A DNA stretch of 64,000 nucleotides from NCBI GenBank assembly GCA_958433005.1, contig CAUAWV010000007.1, positions 1-64,000 of the forward strand, read 5' to 3'. Positions 1 to 8,426 of the stretch are shown one piece after another. This stretch comes from an uncultured Collinsella sp. GTDB lineage: Bacteria; Actinomycetota; Coriobacteriia; Coriobacteriales; Coriobacteriaceae. Each line of letters opens with the position of its first letter. Within the stretch, counting starts at the first letter, position 1. The translations under genes and the position numbers were made by a program. The notes below the pieces were generated by a model that made no database searches, was not told the origin of the DNA, and saw nothing but the letters and a program-made list of their open reading frames with translations.

Positions 1-52
1 CTTTAACCCCCCCCACCCCCCACCAACCCCCCCCCACCCCCCCCCAACTTAG
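1..52. repeat. C-rich low-complexity tract at window edge
   Basis: Almost uninterrupted runs of C, broken only by single A or AA; the other strand is therefore runs of 6-10 G. It lies just beyond the stop codon of the minus-strand kinase gene. The G-rich strand has at least four G-runs and could form a quadruplex, but tracts like this can also be sequencing or assembly error. No gene is seen in it. Confidence 0.7.
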
Positions 53-58
53 GGGTGG

Positions 59-1021
59 CTAGTGGGTGGGGCGCCAGACGTTGAGGGCGCCGCCGAGGAC
101 GTCGACCTCGATGCGCGAGGCGACAACGGGCTCGCCGTCGGCCTGGATGGGGTAGTCGGGCTCCTCAAAGGTGAGCTCGGCATGGCGGCAGCGGCGCATG
201 CGAACCGGCGGCAACTTGGTATGGTGGCCGTCCTTGGCCGAAAGAAACATAGGCAGGGCAATCGCGCGAGGGACGGGGCCGCAGGCGTAGCAGACGTCGA
301 GTATGCCGTCGCAGGGATCGGCATCGGGACAGATGCGATAGCCCGAGCCATAGGTGGGGCCCAGCTGAATTGCCATGATGATCGCCCTCACGCGCTCGGC
401 GGGCGCGCCGTCAAAGCTGGCTGTCATGGGGTAGTTGCGATAGCGCAGACCAAACTGCTCAAGTCCCGAGAGGGTGTAGAGCGGCGCGCCTGTCAAGCCG
501 GTCTTTTTGCGCAGCTCGGTGGTGCCAAGGCCGATGGCAGCATCGATGCCGACCGAAAGCGTCTGGTCGTAGTACTCAACGGTAGCCTCGCCGCTGCCGC
601 TTGCGGGATTCCATGAGCGAATGCGCCCGATGTCCTGGCGCTGCAGCTCGCAGGTGAGCAGCGCGCCAAAATCCTTACCGGAGAAATCGTCGATTCCGAG
701 CGTCTGGGCAAAATCGTTGCCGGAGCCCACGGGCAGGACGGCAAGGGCGGGACGGATGGCCTCTTCCTGCGCCATGAGCCCATTGACAACCTCGTGGATC
801 ACGCCGTCGCCGCCGAGTGCGATAACCGTGCGGTAGCCCTGGGCCTGTGCGGCAAGTTCTTTGGCGTGCCCCGTGCGTTCGGTTAGTACCAGGTCAAACT
901 GGGATGTGCGTGCGGTCATATCCAAAAAGCGCTGCAGGCGTTCGGCAACCTCGCGCGCGGCGCCCGACTGGGCGGCAGGATTGGCGATGATGAGCGTGCG
1001 ACCAAAATCAGTTGCGTGCAT
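59..1021 (-). CDS. Diacylglycerol/lipid kinase family protein (YegS/BmrU-like)
   Basis: Predicted ATP-dependent lipid kinase, cytosolic or membrane-associated, phosphorylating a diacylglycerol-type lipid. The N-terminus carries the family's nucleotide-binding start (LIIANPAAQSG), then GGDGVIHEVVNG and PVGSGNDFAQTLG, the GGDG and GSGNDFA signatures of the DAGK catalytic domain. The C-terminal half has the family beta-sandwich with an IQADGEP motif near the end. The start is the ATG read down from 1021, giving 320 aa, because a GGGAG Shine-Dalgarno lies about 8 bases upstream; an in-frame GTG at 1093 would add 24 residues without family similarity. It is followed 3' by the C/G-rich tract. The substrate lipid cannot be told from sequence. 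Confidence 0.85.
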   Translation of the reverse strand: MHATDFGRTLIIANPAAQSGAAREVAERLQRFLDMTARTSQFDLVLTERTGHAKELAAQAQGYRTVIALGGDGVIHEVVNGLMAQEEAIRPALAVLPVGSGNDFAQTLGIDDFSGKDFGALLTCELQRQDIGRIRSWNPASGSGEATVEYYDQTLSVGIDAAIGLGTTELRKKTGLTGAPLYTLSGLEQFGLRYRNYPMTASFDGAPAERVRAIIMAIQLGPTYGSGYRICPDADPCDGILDVCYACGPVPRAIALPMFLSAKDGHHTKLPPVRMRRCRHAELTFEEPDYPIQADGEPVVASRIEVDVLGGALNVWRPTH

Positions 1022-1108
1022 GGGGCGACTCCCGGCGTGTGGCATGACAGTGCGGTCGCGCTCGGGTCGAATTGCCCCCGATTGTGGCTGCACGGCGAAT
1101 ACTAACGT

Positions 1109-2530
1109 CTACTCTATCAGGTCGTTGTGGCGCTCGATAGCATCCGCTACCGTACCACCCTCATCCACAATAAGCGAACGGCGCTTGGGTGAGATGATGC
1201 GCTGGGCGGGGTACACGCCGCGGTGTCCGCCGGTTAGGTAGCTGATAAAGGCCACGATGACAAAGAACCCGGCGGCTGTGCCGTGGAACAGGTCGATGGC
1301 CATCATGCAGGTGGTGATGGGCACGTTGAGGCCGGCGCAGAACACGCCGAGCATGCCGAGAGCCGCCAGAAAACTGGGGTCGAGCCCGGTAAGGCAACCG
1401 ATCCAGCCACCGAGTGCCGCACCGATGCCAAACAGGGGCGTGACCTCGCCGCCTTGGAAGCCCGCGCCCAGGGTAAGCGCCGTGACGACCAACTTGATGA
1501 CTGCGTCCGCCAGGGTGGTGTTGCCTGCAAATCCGGCGCCGGAAAGCCACGTGGAAAGGCCGGCGTAGTCCCAGGCGTCGAGGAGGGCATAGGCGGCCAA
1601 AACCACGAGTGCGCCTAGAAGTGCGCGAATGAGGTAATTGGTGATAAAGCGACCGTACAGGTTCTTGACTGTTCGAACCGACCAGGCAAAGAGGCGTGCC
1701 GTCAGGCCGAAGATAATTGCGCTGATAACAACGATAACGACCGTTTTGGGCGTCATGTTGGGAACGTTGGCAATGACATTCGCTTCGTACTCGGTACCCA
1801 GGGCGAGTGATGTAAAGTAGCCGGTAAACGAGGCGACCAGGCAGTAGATGCCCGCGGTGTAGTCGATCTTGCCGATAAAGCACATCTCCATGCCAAAGAA
1901 AGCTCCGGCAAGGGGCGAACCGAATACGGCGCCAAAGGCCGACGAGATGCCGGCGAGCATGAGGTCGTGGTGGTCATGCTTTTTGAGGTGGGCGAGGTTC
2001 GAGATGTTGCTGGCGATGGTGCCGCCAATCTGCACCGCGGCTCCCTCGCGACCGGCCGATCCGCCCGTTAGGTGCGTGAGCGTGGAACAGACGAAGGTGA
2101 GGACGGCCATGCGCATATGGATGAGGCGTGTGCCCAGAGCGGAGTCGATGACCAGGTTGTTGCCACGCTTGGCGGCGAGGCCGTGGTTTTTGTACACCCA
2201 TGCGGTGGCAACGCCCACAACGGGGAGCAGCGCGTAAATCCACTCATGGTGCTCGCGATAGTCGGTCGCGATATTCAGCGAGGCCAAAAACGCCCAAGCG
2301 GCAACGCCCATGGCGAGCGAGACGATAACTACGAGCACGAGCAGCTTGGCGCTCGCGAGTAGGTTGCGGGCGTTGCGGCGCGTGTCGGCAGCCAAGAGAT
2401 GCTCGGAGCGGGTGAGCTGTTGCCTGCCTGCCATGATGACGTCATTAAGGGAGAAAAAGCCGCCGTCGTCGAGCGACTGGGAATGATCCTGCGCCTCGTT
2501 TGCGCTTTCGGGTTTGTCGGTAAAAGTCAT
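1109..2530 (-). CDS. ClC-family chloride channel or anion/proton antiporter
   Basis: Integral membrane protein of 473 aa with about ten or more hydrophobic segments and a hydrophilic N-terminal stretch of about 60 residues. It holds the ClC filter motif GREGAAVQIG (family consensus GREGP-x-VQ) with the gating glutamate kept, which suggests an antiporter more than a plain channel, and a second filter region GAGFQGGEVTPLFGIGAALG. The Pro-to-Ala change in GREGP is also found outside the chloride group, so fluoride or another anion is possible. The start ATG at 2530 has an AGAGGA Shine-Dalgarno. The gene is divergent from moeA and 87 bases from the kinase start, so the two minus-strand genes may be cotranscribed. 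Confidence 0.85.
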   Translation of the reverse strand: MTFTDKPESANEAQDHSQSLDDGGFFSLNDVIMAGRQQLTRSEHLLAADTRRNARNLLASAKLLVLVVIVSLAMGVAAWAFLASLNIATDYREHHEWIYALLPVVGVATAWVYKNHGLAAKRGNNLVIDSALGTRLIHMRMAVLTFVCSTLTHLTGGSAGREGAAVQIGGTIASNISNLAHLKKHDHHDLMLAGISSAFGAVFGSPLAGAFFGMEMCFIGKIDYTAGIYCLVASFTGYFTSLALGTEYEANVIANVPNMTPKTVVIVVISAIIFGLTARLFAWSVRTVKNLYGRFITNYLIRALLGALVVLAAYALLDAWDYAGLSTWLSGAGFAGNTTLADAVIKLVVTALTLGAGFQGGEVTPLFGIGAALGGWIGCLTGLDPSFLAALGMLGVFCAGLNVPITTCMMAIDLFHGTAAGFFVIVAFISYLTGGHRGVYPAQRIISPKRRSLIVDEGGTVADAIERHNDLIE

Positions 2531-2559
2531 ACGTTCCTCTTTTGGGTTACAACAGGAGC

Positions 2560-2565
2560 ATTATA
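2560..2565 (-). promoter_or_regulatory. -10 element (TATAAT) of the ClC gene
   Basis: Perfect TATAAT on the minus strand, 29 bases before the ClC start codon. No convincing -35 box is seen at 17 bases, so only the -10 is called. The divergent moeA has its own TATACT at 2678-2683 on the plus strand. Confidence 0.4.
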
Positions 2566-2740
2566 AAACGCGGTAAACGCGACGAGCCGGTGGGTTGGTT
2601 TCCATTCCGTTTCGCGGCTTGCAACCGACAGGTGTATTTGCGGGTACAGGCCAAGTCGCGGTCGCGCGTCGGGGGATTATACTGAGACAAGCATAAAGAA
2701 CCGGCGTCACTGTTGTGCGCCGTAGCATTAAGAGGTGCAC

Positions 2741-4003
2741 ATGGCAGAGAAACTCATTCCGCTGGAGGACGCGCAGTCGATTGTTCTGTCGCACGTTGCT
2801 CCGACAGATCTCATCGAGATCCCGGTATGGCAGGCGGCTGGTTTTCCCTTGGCCGAAGACGCGGTGGCCGATATCGACATCTCGCCGTTTGCCAACAGCG
2901 CTATGGACGGATATGCCGTGCGCTCGGCGGACTTGGCGCAGGCATCTGGCGAGGCGCCGGTGACGCTCGACGTTATCGGACACGAGGCCGCGGGCCATGT
3001 GTTTGAGGGCGCTATCGGCGCGGGCGAGGCGGTCCGCATTATGACAGGCGCGCCGGTGCCCGAAGGTGCCGATGCCGTGGTGAAGTACGAGATCGTTGAT
3101 GTGCTCGACGGTGACGGCAACGAGGGCTCGCACGTTCGCTTTTCGGCACCTGCCAAGGTGGGGGAGAACATTCGCTCTGCCGCCGAGGAGGCCCATGCCG
3201 GCGATGTTGTGATGCACGCCGGCGAGGTCGTGGCCCCGGCCGGTGCTGGCCTGCTGGCAAGCGCCGGATACGCGAGCGTGAAGGTGCACGCTGCCCCACG
3301 TGTGGGCATCATCTCGCTGGGCACGGAACTGGTCGCACCGAGTAAGGTGCCGGCGCGCGGTCAGATTCGCGATTCCAACTCCTCGGCGCTGATGGCCGAG
3401 GCACTCGATGCCGGCGCTGAGCCCGTGTTCTACGGCATTGCGCCCGACGATGAGCAGGCGATTGCCGAGCTGGTGCATCGCGCCACGCGAGAGTGCGATT
3501 TTGTCATTACGAGCGGTGGCGCCTCGGCAGGCGACTACGACTACGTGACGGCGCTCGTCCGGCGCGAGGGCGAGGTACTGTTCGATCGCATCTCGATGCG
3601 TCCGGGCAAGGCCATCACGTTTGGCTTGCTCGGGGGTAAGCCCTACCTGGGACTTTCAGGCAATCCGGCCGCGGCGTATGTAGGCTTTGAGATGCTTGCC
3701 CGTCCGGCGATCCGCAAGATGCGCGGTTTTGCCGAGGGTACGCGTCCCGTGCAGCAGGCGATATTGACGCACGGCGTGAAGAAGCGCCAGGACCGACGCT
3801 TCTTCGATCGCGCCACGGTTTTGCGCGACCCCGAGACCGGTGAGTTGTTGGTGACCGAGGCTAAGACGCAGAACTCGGCGCTGCTTGGAACTATGCAGCG
3901 TGCGAACTGCCTGTTGCGTATTGACGAAGGACCGTGCGACCTTGCGGCGGGCGATGTCGTGGACGTTGTTCGCGTCGACCTGCCTGAGGGCGCCGTGTTG
4001 TAG
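2741..4003 (+). CDS. moeA: Molybdopterin molybdenumtransferase MoeA
   Basis: Cytosolic enzyme that inserts molybdate into adenylylated molybdopterin to give the active molybdenum cofactor. The 420 aa length is usual for MoeA. Signatures seen: NSAMDGYAVR from residue 52 (the conserved MDGY with its Asp), MTGAPVPEGADAVV, GIISLGTEL, the molybdopterin-binding TSGGASAGDYDYV, and GLSGNPAAAYVGFE. The start is the ATG after AGAGG; a GTG two codons upstream is too close to that Shine-Dalgarno. A small hairpin (2702-2722, CGGCG/CGCCG plus CAC/GTG with one bulged T) sits in the leader after a TATACT -10 (2678-2683). mog follows 10 bases downstream, so the two form an operon serving the molybdoenzymes later in the window. 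Confidence 0.95.
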   Translation: MAEKLIPLEDAQSIVLSHVAPTDLIEIPVWQAAGFPLAEDAVADIDISPFANSAMDGYAVRSADLAQASGEAPVTLDVIGHEAAGHVFEGAIGAGEAVRIMTGAPVPEGADAVVKYEIVDVLDGDGNEGSHVRFSAPAKVGENIRSAAEEAHAGDVVMHAGEVVAPAGAGLLASAGYASVKVHAAPRVGIISLGTELVAPSKVPARGQIRDSNSSALMAEALDAGAEPVFYGIAPDDEQAIAELVHRATRECDFVITSGGASAGDYDYVTALVRREGEVLFDRISMRPGKAITFGLLGGKPYLGLSGNPAAAYVGFEMLARPAIRKMRGFAEGTRPVQQAILTHGVKKRQDRRFFDRATVLRDPETGELLVTEAKTQNSALLGTMQRANCLLRIDEGPCDLAAGDVVDVVRVDLPEGAVL

Positions 4004-4013
4004 GGGGAATGCT

Positions 4014-4493
4014 ATGGAGCTGAAGATTTCGATTGTGACGTGCTCGGATACGCGCGATCTTGCCCAGGACGAGGCTGGAGCTGCACTCGAGGAGCTTATC
4101 GAGGCGCAGGGCTGGACGGTCGCCTCACATGTGGTCGTGCGCGACGACGTCAGCGAAATCGGTGATGCCATTGTGGAAGCCGCCGATGAGTGCCACGCCA
4201 ATGTCGTGCTCACCTGCGGCGGCACGGGGCTTTCGATGCACGACGTGACGCCCGAGGCGACGCGTACCGTCTGCGACCGCGATGTGCCGGGTATTGCCGA
4301 GGCAATCCGTGCCTACTCCATGACCAAGACGCGCCGCGCTATGCTCTCGCGCGCCGTGTGCATGCAGCGTGGGTATACGCTTGTCATCAACTTTCCGGGA
4401 TCTACGAAAGCGGCCCGCGAAAGCTGGGAGGCTGTGAGCGACCAGCTGGAGCATGCGGCCCAAATGACGGCGGGCGGCGGGCACGCCAAATAA
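4014..4493 (+). CDS. mog: Molybdopterin adenylyltransferase (MogA/MoaB family)
   Basis: Cytosolic enzyme that adenylylates molybdopterin ahead of the MoeA step. The 159 aa protein is a single MoCF-binding domain: SIVTCSDTR at the start, then TCGGTGLSMHDVTPEAT from residue 67 (consensus TTGGTG-x6-D-x-TPEA) and the late NFPGSTKAARESWE (PGSP-like). The start ATG has a strong AGGGGGA 5 bases upstream. MogA and MoaB cannot be separated from the motifs alone. The gene is followed by a perfect terminator, closing the moeA-mog unit. Confidence 0.9.
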   Translation: MELKISIVTCSDTRDLAQDEAGAALEELIEAQGWTVASHVVVRDDVSEIGDAIVEAADECHANVVLTCGGTGLSMHDVTPEATRTVCDRDVPGIAEAIRAYSMTKTRRAMLSRAVCMQRGYTLVINFPGSTKAARESWEAVSDQLEHAAQMTAGGGHAK

Positions 4494-4506
4494 GCGCGCT
4501 ACCTGC

Positions 4507-4540
4507 GGCGGAGCGACTTTGCGAGTCGCTCCGCCTTTTT
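4507..4540 (+). terminator. Rho-independent terminator after mog
   Basis: Perfect 12-bp stem (GGCGGAGCGACT / AGTCGCTCCGCC) with a 5-base loop, followed by five T. It separates moeA-mog from modABC. Confidence 0.92.
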
Positions 4541-4605
4541 ATGCAGCGACAGCGCGGAACGTCCTGAGACTATCGGCGAAAGAGAATTATCAGACGAGAA
4601 ATCTT

Positions 4606-4637
4606 TATCACTGATATTATTCGCGCGGAAGTATAAT
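4606..4637 (+). promoter_or_regulatory. Palindrome and -10 box upstream of modA
   Basis: TATCA-C-TGATA is a perfect 11-base palindrome at 4606-4616, and a TATAAT -10 follows at 4632-4637. The palindrome covers the place where a -35 box would lie, and no good -35 is visible, so this looks like a regulated promoter with an operator. A molybdate regulator would be a natural partner, but no regulator gene is in the window. Confidence 0.4.
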
Positions 4638-4696
4638 CTAATTACAGAATAAAGCTCGCGGCGGGCGCCCGGGCGTAGCCTTCGAAAGGGTTGAAC

Positions 4697-5569
4697 ATGT
4701 TCGATATGGTTTCTCGCCGCGGATTCGTCTCGCTTTCTGCTGTCGCCGCTGCCGGCCTTGGTCTTGCCGGCTGCTCCGGCAACAAGGGGCCTGAGCCGGC
4801 TGGCTCCGATGCCGGTTCTGCCAAGATTTCGTCCAAGAAGGCTGTCGAGCTTCAGGTCTTCGCTGCCAACTCGCTCGAGAAGGCCCTGCCCGAGGTTCAG
4901 GAGCTCTACACCGACCAGACCGGTACCACCTTTGCCGACACGCAGTTTAAGGGCTCCGGCGACCTCGTCGAGCAGATGCGTGCCGGCGCCACGGTCGACG
5001 TGCTCATCACCGCTTCCAAGGGCACTATGGATGACGCCGAGGCCGTCGAGCTCGTCGATACAGGCACGCGAGAGGACATGTTTGTCAACGACCTTGTGAT
5101 CGTTCGCGCCGAGGGCTCCGATACCAAGGTCGAGGCCATCGCGGACGTTGCGAACCTGGATGGCAAAATCGCCATTGGCGACGCTAAGACCGTCCCCGCC
5201 GGCAAGTACGCCAACCAGGCGCTGGCTTCCGTGGGCCTCTATACCGGCACCGAGGGCGACGACGGCGAGTATGCGCCCGAGATCGCCGACAAGGTTGCAC
5301 TGGCAGACAAAGTTGGTACCGCCGCCGTCTATGTGTCCACAGGCGACTGCGTGGCCGGTTTTGTCTACAGCTCTGACATCTACCGCTACGACGGCATCGA
5401 GGAGGCCTTCGTGTGCCCCGAGGACTCGCACAAGCCCATCGTGTACCCGGGTGCCGTTGCCGAGAGCTCCGAGCACGCCGACGAGGCCAAGGCGTTTATC
5501 GACTTCTGTCTGACCAACAAGAAGGCTCAGAAGATTTGGGCTAAGTACGGCTTTGAGCTTTCCGAGTAG
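4697..5569 (+). CDS. modA: Molybdate ABC transporter substrate-binding lipoprotein ModA
   Basis: Captures molybdate (or tungstate) outside the cell and delivers it to ModBC. The 290 aa protein starts with SRRGFVSLSAVAAAG and a lipobox GLAGCS, so it is exported (possibly by the Tat route, given the RR) and lipid-anchored at the Cys. The mature part follows the ModA fold: VFAANSLEKALPEVQELY, the FKGSGDLVEQMRAGATVDVLITAS anion-binding region, and IAIGDAKTVPAGKYA. The start is the ATG 6 bases after GAAAGGG; an in-frame TTG two codons earlier is less well placed. It is the first gene of modABC. Confidence 0.92.
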   Translation: MFDMVSRRGFVSLSAVAAAGLGLAGCSGNKGPEPAGSDAGSAKISSKKAVELQVFAANSLEKALPEVQELYTDQTGTTFADTQFKGSGDLVEQMRAGATVDVLITASKGTMDDAEAVELVDTGTREDMFVNDLVIVRAEGSDTKVEAIADVANLDGKIAIGDAKTVPAGKYANQALASVGLYTGTEGDDGEYAPEIADKVALADKVGTAAVYVSTGDCVAGFVYSSDIYRYDGIEEAFVCPEDSHKPIVYPGAVAESSEHADEAKAFIDFCLTNKKAQKIWAKYGFELSE

Positions 5570-5637
5570 TGCGGCTTGGCGCGATAATTCCATCGTTTTG
5601 TGTTTCACTCCGTCCTTGTATTCGCTTGGAGCTTTTC

Positions 5638-7080
5638 GTGCTTAATAGATTCCGCATGCTTGTCGCCTGTGCTTTGACCTTCGCGCTTTGCTGGATGCCG
5701 GGATTTGCGTTTGCTGGGGACGCTGAGGACGGGGCCCAGGTTACTGCGACCGCTCATGGGCTTTCCTATGGGATCGAGGGTTTTGAGCGGTTGGCCAAGG
5801 GGACCGCTCGTGCCATGGAGGGCCAGCCTGAGGGCTACCGGTTTCCCGTTGACGAGGACGTGGACCTTGTAGTGGCGCCTGCTGCCGATCGCGTTGTGGT
5901 GTGGATATCGCCCAAGGCGGTCGAGAAGTTTGGATTGGATCCGCAGGACAACGAGTGCGTATCGGGTCTCAAAGCCCTCGTCTGTGAGCTCGACAGCTCA
6001 AACTGCATGGGAGGTGCGCAGCTAGGGGACGTGGATCTTCCTTGGTATGTCACGGCGGAAACAACGTTTGATACCGGCGGGTATACCTATGGCTTTGACG
6101 AGCGCGGTACGGATGGGGACCGCTATGTGGTGATTGCATCAGCCTCGGGTGATGCCAAGGGCGGCGCGCGTTGGCTTGATAGCGCTCAAATGGTAGAGGC
6201 GTCGTCTGTCGCGTTGCGGGATGAGCAGGGGCCCTTGACCTCTCTGGCTTCCTTTTTGGGCGACATCGACTATCGCCCGTTTTGGGTGTCCGTTAAAACG
6301 AGCGGCCTTGCCCTGCTGATCTCCTTTGCGCTGGGCCTGTTCGCCGCGTGGAAGACTATGGGTACCTCGAGCCGCATCAAGGGCCTGCTCGATTCGGTCT
6401 TTACGATTCCTATGGTGCTGCCGCCCACGGTCTGCGGCTTTCTGCTTCTCATGCTGTTTGGCCGCTCGACCGGGGTGGGCCAGTGGCTCATCGCACACGG
6501 CATCTCGATCGTCTTTACGTGGCCTGCGGCGGTCATTTCGGCCGTCGTTGTGTCGTTTCCGCTGGTCTACCGCACGGCGCTCGGAGCCTTCGAGAGCCTC
6601 GACACGCAGATGCTCGACGCCGCGCGAACCCTGGGATGGTCCGAGCGTCGCATCTTTACCAAGCTTATGATGCCGCTTGGCTGGCCCTCGATTGCCGCCG
6701 GCACGGTGCTCGCCTTTGCCCGCGCGATGGGCGAGTTCGGTTGCACCCTGTTCTTTGCGGGCAACTACGCTGGCATTACCCAGACCATCCCCATCGCCAT
6801 CTACTTTGAGTGGATGGGCGGCAACACGTCGGTGGCGCTCTTTTGGGTCATCGTCGTAATCGTGTTCAGCTTCCTGGTCATTCTGTTCATCAATATGTAC
6901 ACGGCGCATTCGCAAAAGTACCGTGAGCGCGGCCTGTCCCGCGCGGAGCGCAAGCAGGCCAAGCAGCTGGGCGGCCAGACCGATTCGCTCGACCCAGTCG
7001 GCGGCGATGCACTGCGTATCGATCGCGAGGCGCTGGCCGAGCTTATGCGCGATGACGCGGTGCCGCAGGGAGGTCGATAA
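5638..7080 (+). CDS. modB: Molybdate ABC transporter permease ModB with extra N-terminal extracytoplasmic domain
   Basis: The C-terminal ~240 residues are a normal ModB permease: about five membrane segments, TIPMVLPPTVCGFLLL, and the ATPase-coupling loop DAARTLGWSERRIFTKLMMPLGWPSIAAG. Ahead of it lie a signal-like segment (residues 1-26, ending FAFA) and about 190 residues with no membrane segment, predicted outside the cell. A ModB normally has about 225 residues, so this 480 aa protein is roughly twice the usual size. The start is taken as GTG 5638, 6 bases after GGAG; a GTG at 5569 overlapping the modA stop would add 23 residues. The extra domain is not recognised. A charged, cytoplasmic tail of ~50 residues follows the last membrane helix. 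Confidence 0.88.
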   Translation: MLNRFRMLVACALTFALCWMPGFAFAGDAEDGAQVTATAHGLSYGIEGFERLAKGTARAMEGQPEGYRFPVDEDVDLVVAPAADRVVVWISPKAVEKFGLDPQDNECVSGLKALVCELDSSNCMGGAQLGDVDLPWYVTAETTFDTGGYTYGFDERGTDGDRYVVIASASGDAKGGARWLDSAQMVEASSVALRDEQGPLTSLASFLGDIDYRPFWVSVKTSGLALLISFALGLFAAWKTMGTSSRIKGLLDSVFTIPMVLPPTVCGFLLLMLFGRSTGVGQWLIAHGISIVFTWPAAVISAVVVSFPLVYRTALGAFESLDTQMLDAARTLGWSERRIFTKLMMPLGWPSIAAGTVLAFARAMGEFGCTLFFAGNYAGITQTIPIAIYFEWMGGNTSVALFWVIVVIVFSFLVILFINMYTAHSQKYRERGLSRAERKQAKQLGGQTDSLDPVGGDALRIDREALAELMRDDAVPQGGR

Positions 7081-7083
7081 GCT

Positions 7084-8154
7084 ATGTCGCTCGTTCTGGA
7101 TATCAAAAAACGCTACCCCGGGTTTATGCTCGATATGCAGCTTGAGGCCGGCGAGGAGCGCGTGGCGCTGCTGGGCGCCTCGGGTTGTGGCAAGAGCTGC
7201 ACCTTGCGTTGCATTGCCGGCGTGGAGACGCCCGACGAGGGCGAGATCGTCGTCAACGGCGTGACCTTCTTTGACTCGGCGGCGGGTATCAACCTGTCGC
7301 CCCAGGAGCGCAAGTGTGCCCTGCTGTTCCAAAACTATCAGCTGTTCCCTAATATGACGGTGGCCGATAACGTGTGCGCCGGCGTTGAGGGTGCAGGTGA
7401 CGCCGCAGCGCGCAGACAACTTGCCGAGCGCTACCTGGGCATCTTTGGACTGGCCGACTTTGCCGACCGTTATCCCGCGCGCCTCTCGGGCGGCCAGCAG
7501 CAGCGTGTGGCGCTTGCTCGCATGGTGGCGGCACACCCGGGCATTTTTATGTTCGATGAGCCCATGAGCGCGCTCGACGCGTATCTCAAGAGCGCGCTCG
7601 AACAGAACATGCTCGACCTGTTCGATGTGTGCAACCGTACCGTGCTCTACGTGAGCCACGACATCGACGAAGCGTGCCGCCTGTGCCGGCGCATTTGTGT
7701 GATGCACGACGGGCATATGGAGGAGATCGGCTCCGTCGAGGACGTGGTCCGCCGGCCGCAAACCTTGGCTGCGCTGCGCCTGACGGGCTGCAAGAATACG
7801 AGCCGCGCGCGCAAGATCGGCGACGAAGAAGTTGAGGCCCTCGACTGGGGCATGACCTTCAACGTGGGCCGTGAGGTTCCCGATAACGTGGCGTACCTGG
7901 GTATTCGTGCGAGCTACTTCCATGTGGACAACCGTGCTGAGCGGGGTCGCAACAGCTACGACCTGCATGTGGCCCGCGTGAGCGATTCACGTTTTGAGCG
8001 CCTGGTGCTGCTGGACGTGCCGCGCGCCGACGCGCCGACGCGCCTGCAGTGGAAGGTCAACAAAGTGCGCATGCCTGTCGACGAGCTGCCGCAAGCAGGC
8101 GAGACGCTGCGCATGCATTTTGATGCCAGCAGGATCCATTTGGTTTGTCGATAG
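7084..8154 (+). CDS. modC: Molybdate ABC transporter ATP-binding protein ModC
   Basis: Cytosolic ATPase that powers ModB. Walker A is GASGCGKS at residues 31-38, the signature LSGGQQQR is near 134, and Walker B IFMFDEP is near 154, followed by the D-loop SALDAYLK and the H-loop His in YVSHDIDEA. The C-terminal ~120 residues form a TOBE-like domain (NVAYLGIRASYFHV) of the kind that binds oxyanion in ModC. At 356 aa it has the family's usual length. It starts 3 bases after the modB stop and is followed by a terminator. Confidence 0.93.
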   Translation: MSLVLDIKKRYPGFMLDMQLEAGEERVALLGASGCGKSCTLRCIAGVETPDEGEIVVNGVTFFDSAAGINLSPQERKCALLFQNYQLFPNMTVADNVCAGVEGAGDAAARRQLAERYLGIFGLADFADRYPARLSGGQQQRVALARMVAAHPGIFMFDEPMSALDAYLKSALEQNMLDLFDVCNRTVLYVSHDIDEACRLCRRICVMHDGHMEEIGSVEDVVRRPQTLAALRLTGCKNTSRARKIGDEEVEALDWGMTFNVGREVPDNVAYLGIRASYFHVDNRAERGRNSYDLHVARVSDSRFERLVLLDVPRADAPTRLQWKVNKVRMPVDELPQAGETLRMHFDASRIHLVCR

Positions 8155-8165
8155 CGCCGGGTAAT

Positions 8166-8202
8166 GCCGTCGGGGAATATAAGCCTCGGCGGCTTTGTTT
8201 TT
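8166..8202 (+). terminator. Terminator after modC
   Basis: Ten-bp stem GCCGTCGGGG / CCTCGGCGGC with two G-T pairs, an 8-base loop, then TTTGTTTTT. It ends the modABC unit. Confidence 0.8.
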
Positions 8203-8298
8203 GCCGTTCGCCGAATGAGGAATGACAAACTCTTATCAATCAAGATAATTATTTATTAAACGAAGGCACACGACGCTGTCGTACGAATGTCAACGGTG

Positions 8299-8327
8299 TT
8301 CGCATGGTCGATGACCGTTGGTATAGT
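8299..8327 (+). promoter_or_regulatory. Promoter of the selenium operon
   Basis: TTCGCA (8299-8304), 17-base spacer, TATAGT (8322-8327). Each box matches the sigma-70 consensus at four or more positions. Transcription would start near 8335, just before the small leader reading frame. Confidence 0.5.
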
Positions 8328-8357
8328 TGACCTCAACTTGTAAAGGAAGGTGCGCAC

Positions 8358-8426
8358 ATGCCGCAGACGACATACATTCGCCGCGTTGCCGCGCGTGCCC
8401 TATATATGGCTCGGAGCCGCATATGA
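8358..8426 (+). CDS. Possible 22-aa leader peptide, Arg-rich
   Basis: ATG preceded by AAAGGAAGG at good spacing, reading MPQTTYIRRVAARALYMARS then RI and a TGA stop. Five of 22 residues are Arg. Its last codons lie inside the first arm of an 8-bp stem (8412-8419 with 8440-8447), so a ribosome translating it would hold that stem open. This is the geometry of an attenuation leader. It may equally be chance; no homology is claimed. Confidence 0.3.
   Translation: MPQTTYIRRVAARALYMARSRI

Noticed and set aside
2702..2722. Molybdenum cofactor riboswitch before moeA
   Set aside because: Only one small hairpin is visible in a short leader; the multi-stem architecture of that RNA class was not seen.
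5569..5637. modB start at GTG 5569 overlapping the modA stop
   Set aside because: No Shine-Dalgarno and it puts 23 non-signal-like residues before a good signal peptide; GTG 5638 has GGAG at proper spacing.
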